Assembly: GCF_003201475.1 (NCBI RefSeq)
Contig: NZ_QJJK01000001.1
Location: 74,501-138,500 of the forward strand
Length of the DNA: 64,000 nt
Direction of reading: 5' to 3'
DNA from: Chelatococcus asaccharovorans
GTDB taxonomy: Bacteria; Pseudomonadota; Alphaproteobacteria; Rhizobiales; Beijerinckiaceae
The position numbers were made by a program, and so were the translations under genes. This document shows, in pieces, positions 7,482-14,608 of this stretch. The notes beneath the pieces were generated by a model. It was not told the DNA's origin and searched no databases. It saw only the letters and a program-made list of their open reading frames with translations. Position 1 is the stretch's first letter. Each line of letters opens with the position of its first letter.

Positions 7482-8177
7482 ATGCCGACCACTCCGCATA
7501 TCGAAAAACATTTTAGCGGCTCGGAGATCGTCCGCGACGTCGTCATCGGCATGTCGGACGGCCTGACGGTTCCTTTTGCCCTGGCCGCTGGTTTGTCTGC
7601 CGCCGTCAGTGACACCGGAGTGATCGTGACTGCGGGCCTTGCCGAGATCGCCGCCGGCGCCATCGCGATGGGGCTTGGCGGTTATCTCGCCGCGCATACG
7701 GACATTGAGCATTTCAAGTCGGAGGAAGCGCGTGAAACTTGGGAAATCGAGCATAAGCGCGATTTCGAGGTAAACGAGGTGAGGCAGATATTTGAAACCT
7801 ACGGCCTTGAGGGCGCCGCTCTGACGAACGTGGTTGACGCGATCAGCGCCAATCCCCGGCGCTGGACGGATTTCATGATGCGCTTCGAGCTCGGCCTTGA
7901 ACAGCCGGATCCGAAACGCGCTCCGCTGAGCGCTGCGACCATCGCGATCGCTTATCTCGTTGGCGGGTTCATCCCGCTTGCGCCTTATATCGCCGTATCG
8001 AACATCCCTGATGCCTTGAAGATGTCCGTGCTCACTACGGGGATCGCGCTGGCGATTTTCGGTGCAATCAAAGGCCGCTTCACGGGGGTAAACCCCTTCA
8101 GGTCCGCCGTGCAGACTTTGTTGGTTGGCGGTCTCGCGGCAGGTGCAGCCTATTGGCTGGCGCATCTTCTCGGCTGA
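7482..8177 (+). CDS. VIT1/CCC1-family transporter
   Basis: A 231-aa membrane protein of the VIT1/CCC1 family, which exports or stores Fe2+ and Mn2+. The first helix carries the family pattern (VVIGMSDGLTVPFALAAGLS), followed by VTAGLAEIAAGAIAMGLGGYLA. A cytosolic segment rich in Glu (KSEEARETWEIEHKRDFEVNEV) resembles the metal-binding domain between helices 2 and 3, and three C-terminal helices complete the fold. The start at 7482 has an AAGGA site nine bases upstream. It stands alone between the NrtS-like and SRPBCC genes. Iron or manganese detoxification fits the island. Confidence 0.88.
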   Translation: MPTTPHIEKHFSGSEIVRDVVIGMSDGLTVPFALAAGLSAAVSDTGVIVTAGLAEIAAGAIAMGLGGYLAAHTDIEHFKSEEARETWEIEHKRDFEVNEVRQIFETYGLEGAALTNVVDAISANPRRWTDFMMRFELGLEQPDPKRAPLSAATIAIAYLVGGFIPLAPYIAVSNIPDALKMSVLTTGIALAIFGAIKGRFTGVNPFRSAVQTLLVGGLAAGAAYWLAHLLG

Positions 8178-8508
8178 TAGGGAAGAAATGTTGGCGGGAA
8201 AACGCGCCGCGCTTGTCAACTCGGAGCTGGGTCTCGCCTGTCGTGCGCCTGTTGATTTCCGTGCTGGCCACCCACCTGCGTCCTCGAATGGATTGGGTCT
8301 GGGCCGGACACTTCACGAGGTCCCCCACTCCCGAGTGGGGCTTCGTCATGCCCATGGTCGCCACCGCGCTCTGAAAAGACGCGCCTTTCGGATGTCGCGT
8401 TTTGATTTCTGGTATGGGTGTGAGCCGACGTCGGCAGCGCAGTTGAATTCAGGCCAAATCGCTGTAGCCGTCCACGGTGGGGGACGGGGTGCCGAAGGAT
8501 TCCGATTC
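8178..8508. other. Non-coding gap, no supported gene
   Basis: This 331-base stretch lies between the VIT1-like gene and the SRPBCC gene. Short open frames exist but have no recognisable family, signal peptide or good ribosome-binding site. No clear terminator or repeat was seen. It presumably holds the promoter of the SRPBCC gene. Confidence 0.4.
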
Positions 8509-8988
8509 ATGAAAGGCGTATCGGGAGGACAAAGGACTGACTCGGCGACGCGGGTGATTGCCGCGTCGCCGCAGTCCCTCTACCGAGCATTCCTAGACCC
8601 GGAGGCATGGGTGAAGTGGCTCCCGCCCGAGGGAATGACGGGACACATCTACAAATTCGAACCGCGCCAGGGCGGAGCCTACGGGATGGCGCTGACCTAT
8701 GCCAAAGGAGATCGATCTACCCACGGTAAGACCTCGGAAGACACTGATGTCGTCGAAGGGTGTTTCCTGGAGTTGGCTCCGGACGAGCAGATCGTCCATC
8801 TTGTCAGGCTCCAATCAAACGATCCGGCCTTCGCGGGCGAGATGAAGATGAAGTGGAGCCTTTCGCCCGTTCCCGGAGGAGCCAGGGTGACTATCACCTG
8901 CGAAAATGTTCCGGAAGGGGTACAGCAGGAAGACCACAACGCCGGGCTGCAATCTACGCTCAAGAATCTCTCGATCTTGGTCGAATGA
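8509..8988 (+). CDS. SRPBCC / AHSA1-like domain protein
   Basis: A 159-aa protein of the START/Bet v1-like fold. It has the usual AHSA1-type beginning (RVIAASPQSLYRAFLDPEAWVKWLPPEGMTG), a central strand region (GGAYGMALTY), and a C-terminal helix (NAGLQSTLKNLSILVE). The start at 8509 has an AAGGA site about ten bases upstream; a longer open frame upstream has no similarity. The ligand and role are unknown. It has no obvious operon partner, and the next gene (RcnR) has its own promoter. Confidence 0.8.
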   Translation: MKGVSGGQRTDSATRVIAASPQSLYRAFLDPEAWVKWLPPEGMTGHIYKFEPRQGGAYGMALTYAKGDRSTHGKTSEDTDVVEGCFLELAPDEQIVHLVRLQSNDPAFAGEMKMKWSLSPVPGGARVTITCENVPEGVQQEDHNAGLQSTLKNLSILVE

Positions 8989-9273
8989 ACATTCTCGGCT
9001 GTGGCCAAATGTGGGCAATGTCTGGAATGTTAGGCCCGCTCTCGGGTCGCAAATTCGGGAAACGGGACATTCCCTTGGCAGAAACACTTGACGACACCGT
9101 CCGAGGGACCGGCATCGTCATCCGATGTTGCGTCAGCGGATGACAGGTCGGGCCCACGGCGCCAAGCTGTTAGCCCCGTTCAAGTCCCCACATCGATCGA
9201 GGGTCACCGGGCTCCCGGCCTCGACATAGGCCCAGAATGGTCCGGCAGACGAAGGGGAGTGGTTTACATACGG
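8989..9273. other. Non-coding gap upstream of rcnR
   Basis: This gap of nearly 300 bases separates the SRPBCC gene from the rcnR operator. I see no convincing gene in it. The right end carries the rcnR promoter region next to the C-tract operator. Confidence 0.4.
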
Positions 9274-9285
9274 TACCCCCCTATA
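9274..9285 (+). promoter_or_regulatory. C-tract operator for RcnR
   Basis: TAC, a run of six C in total, then TATA lies 14 bases upstream of the rcnR start. RcnR/CsoR-family repressors bind TAC-(G/C)-tract-type A-form sequences flanked by AT-rich inverted repeats, so this is a good candidate for the autoregulatory Ni/Co operator controlling rcnR and rcnA. Confidence 0.65.
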
Positions 9286-9295
9286 TTATAAATCC

Positions 9296-9577
9296 GTGAT
9301 GGCCCATACGATCAAGCACAAGACCAAGCTTCTCGCCCGCATTCGCCGGATCAAGGGGCAGGCCGAAGCCGTGGAGCGCGCGCTGGAGGCCGAGCTCGGC
9401 TGCACCGACGTGCTCATGCTGGTCGCCTCCATGCGCGGCGCCATCAACGGACTGACGGCGGAGCTGATGGAGGATCACATCCGCCATCACGTGGTGAACC
9501 CGGACGCCGAGCCGGACCCCGAGCGTGCCAAAGGCGCCGCCGACCTGATCGAGGTTGTCCGCACCTATCTCAAGTGA
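9296..9577 (+). CDS. rcnR: Nickel/cobalt-responsive repressor RcnR
   Basis: A protein of about 92 residues in the CsoR/RcnR (DUF156) family. Counting from the ATG at 9299, the residues used by Escherichia coli RcnR to bind Ni2+/Co2+ are all present: His3 (AHTIKHK), Cys35 (LGCTDVL), His60 and His64 (EDHIRHH). That pattern separates it from copper-sensing CsoR (Cys-His-Cys) and formaldehyde-sensing FrmR. The start is a GTG at 9296 or the next codon, ATG 9299. The gene sits just upstream of rcnA and just downstream of a C-tract operator, as expected for a self-regulated efflux operon. Confidence 0.92.
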   Translation: MMAHTIKHKTKLLARIRRIKGQAEAVERALEAELGCTDVLMLVASMRGAINGLTAELMEDHIRHHVVNPDAEPDPERAKGAADLIEVVRTYLK

Positions 9578-9589
9578 CCCGAGAGCAAC

Positions 9590-10720
9590 ATGACCGCGTT
9601 TACAGACCTGCTCCAGCAGGGGGCCGCGCACGCCTGGCTGTTCATCCCCTCGGCCGTGCTGCTCGGTGCGCTGCACGGGCTCGAGCCGGGTCATTCCAAG
9701 ACGATGATGGCCGCCTTCATCATCGCCATCCGCGGCACGCTCACCCAGGCCGTCCTGCTGGGCCTCGCCGCAACGGCGTCGCACACGGCGGTGGTCTGGC
9801 TCATTGCTCTCGGCGGCCTGTATTTCGGGCAGCAATGGGGTGCTGAGGCGAGCGAAACTTATTTTCAGCTGGCTTCGGCCGTGGCCATCATCGCCATCGC
9901 CACCTGGATGGCCTGGCGGACGTGGCACGAGCAAAGCGACGCGCATCACCACCACCATGAGGACGAGACCCGTCTCGTCCCGACCGCGGAGGGGGAACTG
10001 GCGCTCGGCATCTTCGAGGACGGCGTGCCGCCGCGCTGGCGCATCTCCAGCCTTGCCGGGCGTGCGCTTCCCGACGCAGGACGCGTCGTTCTCGAAACGC
10101 TGAGGCCCGGGGGCGGCCGTCAGGTCTTCCCGTTCGTGAACCGGGGCGCATTCCTCGAAAGCGCGCAAGACATTCCCGAGCCCCATGCCTTTTCAGCGGA
10201 GCTGCGACTGCGCCTCGCCGATGGAGGGGAGGAGGTCCATGCCCTTGCCTTCGAGGAGCATGACCACGCCCACATGACTCTCGGCGACGAGGACGACGCC
10301 CACGCACGCGCCCACGCCGCCGATATCCGCAGTCGCTTTGCCGGCCGCCCGGTGACGACCTGGCAGATCGTGGTCTTCGGACTGACGGGCGGGCTGATCC
10401 CGTGCCCGGCGGCGATCACCGTTCTGTTGATCTGCATGCAGCTGAAGGCGTTCAGCCTCGGCTTCGTGCTGGTGCTGTGCTTCAGCATCGGCCTGGCGCT
10501 CACGCTGGTGTCCGCCGGCGTGCTCGCCGCGCTCAGCGTCCGGCACGTCTCGCAACGCTGGTCGGGCTTCAGCGCGCTCGCCCGGCGCGCGCCCTATGCC
10601 TCCGCCGCGCTGATCCTGATGGTCGGTCTTTATACCGGCTGGCTCGGCTGGCATGGTCTTTCGCGGGACCACGCCCCATCGGCGGCCATCGGCGAGCAGG
10701 CTCCGAGCCGCCGGGCTTGA
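9590..10720 (+). CDS. rcnA: Nickel/cobalt efflux transporter RcnA
   Basis: A 376-aa inner-membrane exporter of the NicO/RcnA family. The N-terminal helix pair contains LLGALHGLEPGHSKTMMAAF (the family HGLEPGHSK signature). There is a His-rich cytoplasmic segment (SDAHHHHHEDE) after about residue 115, an acidic/His-rich loop (EEHDHAHMTLGDEDDAHARAH) before the second half, and a GLIPCPAAITVLLICM helix. It begins 12 bases after rcnR. The long middle domain between the two helical halves (residues ~125-250) is larger than in E. coli RcnA, as is common in alphaproteobacteria. Confidence 0.93.
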   Translation: MTAFTDLLQQGAAHAWLFIPSAVLLGALHGLEPGHSKTMMAAFIIAIRGTLTQAVLLGLAATASHTAVVWLIALGGLYFGQQWGAEASETYFQLASAVAIIAIATWMAWRTWHEQSDAHHHHHEDETRLVPTAEGELALGIFEDGVPPRWRISSLAGRALPDAGRVVLETLRPGGGRQVFPFVNRGAFLESAQDIPEPHAFSAELRLRLADGGEEVHALAFEEHDHAHMTLGDEDDAHARAHAADIRSRFAGRPVTTWQIVVFGLTGGLIPCPAAITVLLICMQLKAFSLGFVLVLCFSIGLALTLVSAGVLAALSVRHVSQRWSGFSALARRAPYASAALILMVGLYTGWLGWHGLSRDHAPSAAIGEQAPSRRA

Positions 10721-10823
10721 CCGGGCATCGGCGTATCGCGAAGCACGCGGGCTGGGATAAAAGGGCCTGTCCGTGGAGCCGCGGTTCCGCCCCGCGGAGT
10801 GCCTCTCAGGAGTCCGTCACCCC

Positions 10824-11537
10824 GTGTCCCCCGAAGGCCATATCCTGATCGTCGACGACGATGCCGAGATCCGGCGCCTCGCCGGCAAGTTCCTGCGCGA
10901 GCACGGGCACAAGGTCACCGCGGCCCAGGATGCCCGCGAGATGCGGGAGGCGATGAAGGCCGGGCCGGTGGATCTCGTCATCCTCGACATCATGCTGCCG
11001 GGCGTGAGCGGGCTGGACCTGTGCCGGGACATCCGCCGCACCTCGGACGTGCCCATCATCATGCTCACCGCGCGCGGCAGCGACGTGGACCGGATCGTGG
11101 GCCTGGAACTCGGCGCGGACGACTATCTGGCGAAGCCGTTCAATCCGCGCGAGCTGCTCGCCCGCATCCACGCGGTGCTGCGACGCATGCGGCCTCCGGG
11201 CGGCGCCACGGCTTCCGGGGGCACCCTGCTCGCCTTTTCCGGCTGGATGCTCGACACCCGCCGGCGCGAGCTGACCAATCCCGAAACCGTGGTGGTGGAC
11301 CTCTCCACCGGGGAATATGACCTGCTCCTGACCTTCCTCGAACATCCACAAAGGGTGCTGACGCGCGACCAGCTGATGGACGCCGCCAAGAACCGCACCG
11401 CCACGGGCTTCGACCGCGCCATCGACATCCAGGTCAGCCGGCTGCGCAAGAAGCTGGAGTCCCACGGCGGACCGGAGATGGTGAAGACCGTGCGCGGCGC
11501 CGGCTATTTCTTCGCACCGGAGGTGGAGCGCTCGTGA
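10824..11537 (+). CDS. OmpR-family response regulator for the RND cluster
   Basis: A 237-aa response regulator. The receiver domain has the acidic pocket DDD near residue 12, phospho-acceptor Asp55 (VILDIMLPG) and a K at AKPFNPREL. A C-terminal winged helix follows (FDRAIDIQVSRLRKKL, VKTVRGAGYFF). The start is taken as GTG 10824, with an AGGAG site 11 bases upstream, because the receiver fold begins just after it; an ATG at 10773 is in frame. It overlaps the kinase gene by four bases and precedes the metal RND operon, so it probably activates that efflux system. Confidence 0.9.
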   Translation: MSPEGHILIVDDDAEIRRLAGKFLREHGHKVTAAQDAREMREAMKAGPVDLVILDIMLPGVSGLDLCRDIRRTSDVPIIMLTARGSDVDRIVGLELGADDYLAKPFNPRELLARIHAVLRRMRPPGGATASGGTLLAFSGWMLDTRRRELTNPETVVVDLSTGEYDLLLTFLEHPQRVLTRDQLMDAAKNRTATGFDRAIDIQVSRLRKKLESHGGPEMVKTVRGAGYFFAPEVERS

Positions 11538-12868
11538 TCCGCGCCCTGATCCGAGCCTCGGACAGCCTCGCCGTGCGCACCGCCGTGGTGGCCGTGCTGG
11601 GCATCGTCGTGGTTCACGTGCTGAGCCTGTGGACCTACGAGCACGCCATGGAGCGTGAGCGCCACGCGGCCCACGCCATCCGCCTCGCCGACCAGATCGT
11701 CGCGCTGCGCCGTTCGCTCATGGCGGCGGCGGCGGAGAAGCGGGAGGACGTGGCCCATGACTTGTCCGGCGGCGCCATCGACGCCCACTGGAGCCGGGAG
11801 GCCATGGCCGCTCCCGGCGCCCGTGCCGCGGAGCGATGGCAGCGCCTCGCAGACGACGTGCGCACGCTGGCGCCCGACCTGCGGCCGCAGGATGTGCTGG
11901 TGGGCGCGGGCACCGACCCGCACCTCAGCCTTGTCGCCGTTCGCCTGCCGGACGGCAGCTGGCTGAACGCCCGCCTGTTCGCCTCCGTCCCGCAGGCGGC
12001 CGGGGCGCACGGATCGGTGCTGTCCACGACCCTCATGGCGTCGGGCGTGCTGCTGTTGTCCCTCGCCATCGCCGCCTGGCTGACGCGGCCGCTCCGGGCC
12101 ATGGCGCGGACGGTGGCGACCTTGCCTCCGGCGGCCCCTCTCGTGCGGCTTCCGGAGAGTGGCCCCAAGGAGGTGCGGGAGCTGGCCCACGCCTTCAACG
12201 GCATGCAGGCCCGCATCGCCGATCTGATGGAGCGGCGCACCCGGGCCCTCGCCGCCGTCTCCCACGATCTGCGCACGCCCATGACGCGCCTGCGCTTCCG
12301 CATGGAGGACGTGGGCGACCCCATCCTGCGCGAGGCCATGACGGCGGATGTGGCGGAGATGGAGCAGATGGTGGACGCCACCCTGTCCTACCTGCGCGGC
12401 GAGGCCAGCGAAGAGGCCGTGCGCCCGCTCGACCTCGTGGCGCTGGTGGAGACGCTGGTGGACAATGCCCGCGACCGGGGCCTCGCCGCCGATCTTTCCG
12501 CCCCGCCGCGCCTCGTGGTGGCGGGACGCCTGGTCAGCCTGAAGCGGATGGTGTCAAACCTGCTGGAGAACGCGCTTCTTTATGGTGGCGCCGCGCATGT
12601 CGTGCTCGCGGAGGAGGGGGGCGAGGCCGTGCTGACGGTGCGGGACGAGGGCCCCGGCATTCCGGAGGCGCAGCTGACCGCCGTGCTCGAACCCTTCGTC
12701 CGGCTCGAATCCTCCCGCAGCCGCTCCACCGGCGGGGTGGGGCTTGGCCTTCCCATCGCCCGCGCGGTGGCTGAGGCCCATGGCGGCGCCTTGAGCCTCG
12801 TCAACGGCGTCGGTGGAGGGCTCGTCGCCACGGTGCGCCTGCCTAAGCTCCAGGCTGAAACAAACTGA
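11534..12868 (+). CDS. Sensor histidine kinase for the RND cluster
   Basis: A 444-aa membrane kinase: first helix at residues 14-32 (VRTAVVAVLGIVVVHVLSL), a periplasmic domain to about 160, a second helix at 163-182, then HAMP, HisKA with His244 (AVSHDLRTPM) and an HATPase domain (NLLENALLYGG, GVGLGLPIAR). It is translationally coupled to its regulator and ends 78 bases before the RND adaptor gene. EnvZ/CusS-type kinases with this layout sense periplasmic metals; which metal cannot be read from the sequence. Confidence 0.91.
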   Translation: MIRALIRASDSLAVRTAVVAVLGIVVVHVLSLWTYEHAMERERHAAHAIRLADQIVALRRSLMAAAAEKREDVAHDLSGGAIDAHWSREAMAAPGARAAERWQRLADDVRTLAPDLRPQDVLVGAGTDPHLSLVAVRLPDGSWLNARLFASVPQAAGAHGSVLSTTLMASGVLLLSLAIAAWLTRPLRAMARTVATLPPAAPLVRLPESGPKEVRELAHAFNGMQARIADLMERRTRALAAVSHDLRTPMTRLRFRMEDVGDPILREAMTADVAEMEQMVDATLSYLRGEASEEAVRPLDLVALVETLVDNARDRGLAADLSAPPRLVVAGRLVSLKRMVSNLLENALLYGGAAHVVLAEEGGEAVLTVRDEGPGIPEAQLTAVLEPFVRLESSRSRSTGGVGLGLPIARAVAEAHGGALSLVNGVGGGLVATVRLPKLQAETN

Positions 12869-12882
12869 TACAGAAGCGATAC
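12867..12882 (+). promoter_or_regulatory. Candidate response-regulator repeat before RND operon
   Basis: GATAC-N6-GATAC, an 11-bp direct repeat, begins just at the stop codon of the kinase gene and lies about 65 bp upstream of the RND adaptor start. The spacing fits an OmpR/PhoB-type dimer. The adjacent response regulator (10824-11537) is the natural candidate binder. Confidence 0.33.
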
Positions 12883-12946
12883 GCGGCGTGACACCCCGTG
12901 CGCTATCTGGCTCCCGTACCGGATTTACCAACGGACGGGTTGAAGC

Positions 12947-14599
12947 ATGGCATGCCATTTGGTGCGGAGGGGGAGCCTTGGTCCGTGCGGCCTTCTCGTC
13001 GGCCTCGGGCTCGCCGGCCTCGTGCTGGCGACGGGCGCGTGGGCGCACGAGGGCCATGACCACGGTGCGCCCGCCACGCCCCAGGTAACGACCCTCGCCC
13101 CCCGCGCCGAGGCGGCTTCCGCCGATTTCGAGCTGGTGGCGGTGCTGCGCGACGGCACGCTCACCCTCCACCTCGACCGCTTCGCAGACAATGCGCCGGT
13201 GGACGGCGCGACCATCGAAATGGACACGCCCGAAGGCTCGCAGGCCGCGAAACCCGTGGCGCCCGGCACCTATGTGGTGCCGGCGCCGTTCGCCGCGAGG
13301 CCGGGCGCGCACGACCTCGCCTTCACCATCACGGCAGGCGATACGGTAGACGTGCTCGCCGGTACTTTGACCGTTCCCGCCGCAGCAGCATCATCCGACA
13401 CGCAGACGCCAGCGCCGGCGGCGCTGGCGCAGTTCGGCGGCCTGCCGGTGGGCGCTCTGGCGGGTCTTCTCATCGGCTTTCTGGCCGGGGCGCTCGTCAT
13501 GTCCCGGCGGCGGGCGGCCGCCCTCCTCGTCCTCGGAACACTCGGCGTCGCGCTCGCCGGAGCACCGCAGGGCGCACGAGCCGCGGACACGCCGAAGCCT
13601 CCCGTCCGCGATGCCGCCCAGCGCCTGCCCGACGGCTCGGTGATCCTGCCGAAGCCGAGCCAGCGCATCCTCGGCGTGCGCACCATCGTCACCGCGTCAG
13701 CCAGCCACGTCGGCGTCGTGGAATTGCCCGGACGCGTGGTGCCGGATGCCAATGCCAGCGGGCTTGTGCAGACGGCGGTGGGCGGGCGGCTGGCGCCGCC
13801 ACAGGGCGGCTTCAAGCCGCTCGGCACGAAGGTCGCGGCCGGCGAGATCCTGGCTTTCGTGCACCCGCCCATCGGCGCCTCGGACCTGAAGGACCTGGAA
13901 CAGCAGGGCTACGAGCTCGACCAGCAGATCGCCATCGTGAAGCGCCGCTACGAGCGCCTCTCCGCTATCCAGAACGCCGTCACCCGCCGCGAGGTGGAGG
14001 AGACGGAGATCGAACTGAAGGGTCTCCAGACCCGCCGCGCCAATCTGGAGCGGGTGCAGCGCGAACCCGAGGCGCTGCGGGCGCCCGTTGCCGGCGTCAT
14101 CGCCACCTCCGATGCGATGGCCGGGCAGATGGCGGACCCGAACACGGTGGTGTTCCGCATCATCGATCCCGACCGGCTGTGGGTGGAGGCGCTGGGTTTC
14201 TCGCCGGATGTCGGCCGGTCGGGGGCTTCCGGGCGGCTGCCCGACGGCCGTTCCGTCACGCTCACCTTCCTCGGCGCCGGAATGTCCGACCGCAGTCAGG
14301 CCCTTCCGCTCCAGTTTTCCGTAACCGCGGGTGCCGAGCAGCTACGCGCCGGCCAGTTTCTCACGGTGCTCGCGGAGGCCGGCGCCCCGCGCACGGGCAT
14401 TGCCATCCCACGCACGGCGGTGGTGCGCGGGGCGAACGGCCAGACCATCGTCTATGAACATGTCACCGCCGAGCGCTTCATGGCGCGCGAAGTGAAGACG
14501 GAGCCGCTCGATGCCGGCCGCGTGCTGGTGGTGGCCGGCTTGCCGCCCGGTCGCCGCGTGGTCACCGAGGGCGCCGAGCTCATCGAGCAGATCCGCTGA
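12947..14599 (+). CDS. HME-RND periplasmic adaptor with N-terminal extension
   Basis: A 550-aa adaptor (membrane-fusion) subunit. After a hydrophobic leader and HEGHDHG there is an extra beta-rich domain (about residues 45-145) and a second hydrophobic segment (LAGLLIGFLAGALVMS, then a signal-like stretch ending GARA near residue 210). The adaptor proper follows: barrel-sandwich halves (GGRLAPPQGGFKPLG, RAPVAGVIATSDAMAGQMADPN), a coiled-coil hairpin (QGYELDQQIAIVKRRYERLS) and a C-terminal beta-barrel. The extra N-terminal domain makes it much longer than the usual 380-420 aa. It ends 9 bases before the pump gene. Confidence 0.88.
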   Translation: MACHLVRRGSLGPCGLLVGLGLAGLVLATGAWAHEGHDHGAPATPQVTTLAPRAEAASADFELVAVLRDGTLTLHLDRFADNAPVDGATIEMDTPEGSQAAKPVAPGTYVVPAPFAARPGAHDLAFTITAGDTVDVLAGTLTVPAAAASSDTQTPAPAALAQFGGLPVGALAGLLIGFLAGALVMSRRRAAALLVLGTLGVALAGAPQGARAADTPKPPVRDAAQRLPDGSVILPKPSQRILGVRTIVTASASHVGVVELPGRVVPDANASGLVQTAVGGRLAPPQGGFKPLGTKVAAGEILAFVHPPIGASDLKDLEQQGYELDQQIAIVKRRYERLSAIQNAVTRREVEETEIELKGLQTRRANLERVQREPEALRAPVAGVIATSDAMAGQMADPNTVVFRIIDPDRLWVEALGFSPDVGRSGASGRLPDGRSVTLTFLGAGMSDRSQALPLQFSVTAGAEQLRAGQFLTVLAEAGAPRTGIAIPRTAVVRGANGQTIVYEHVTAERFMAREVKTEPLDAGRVLVVAGLPPGRRVVTEGAELIEQIR

Positions 14600-14608
14600 G
14601 GCCGGCCG

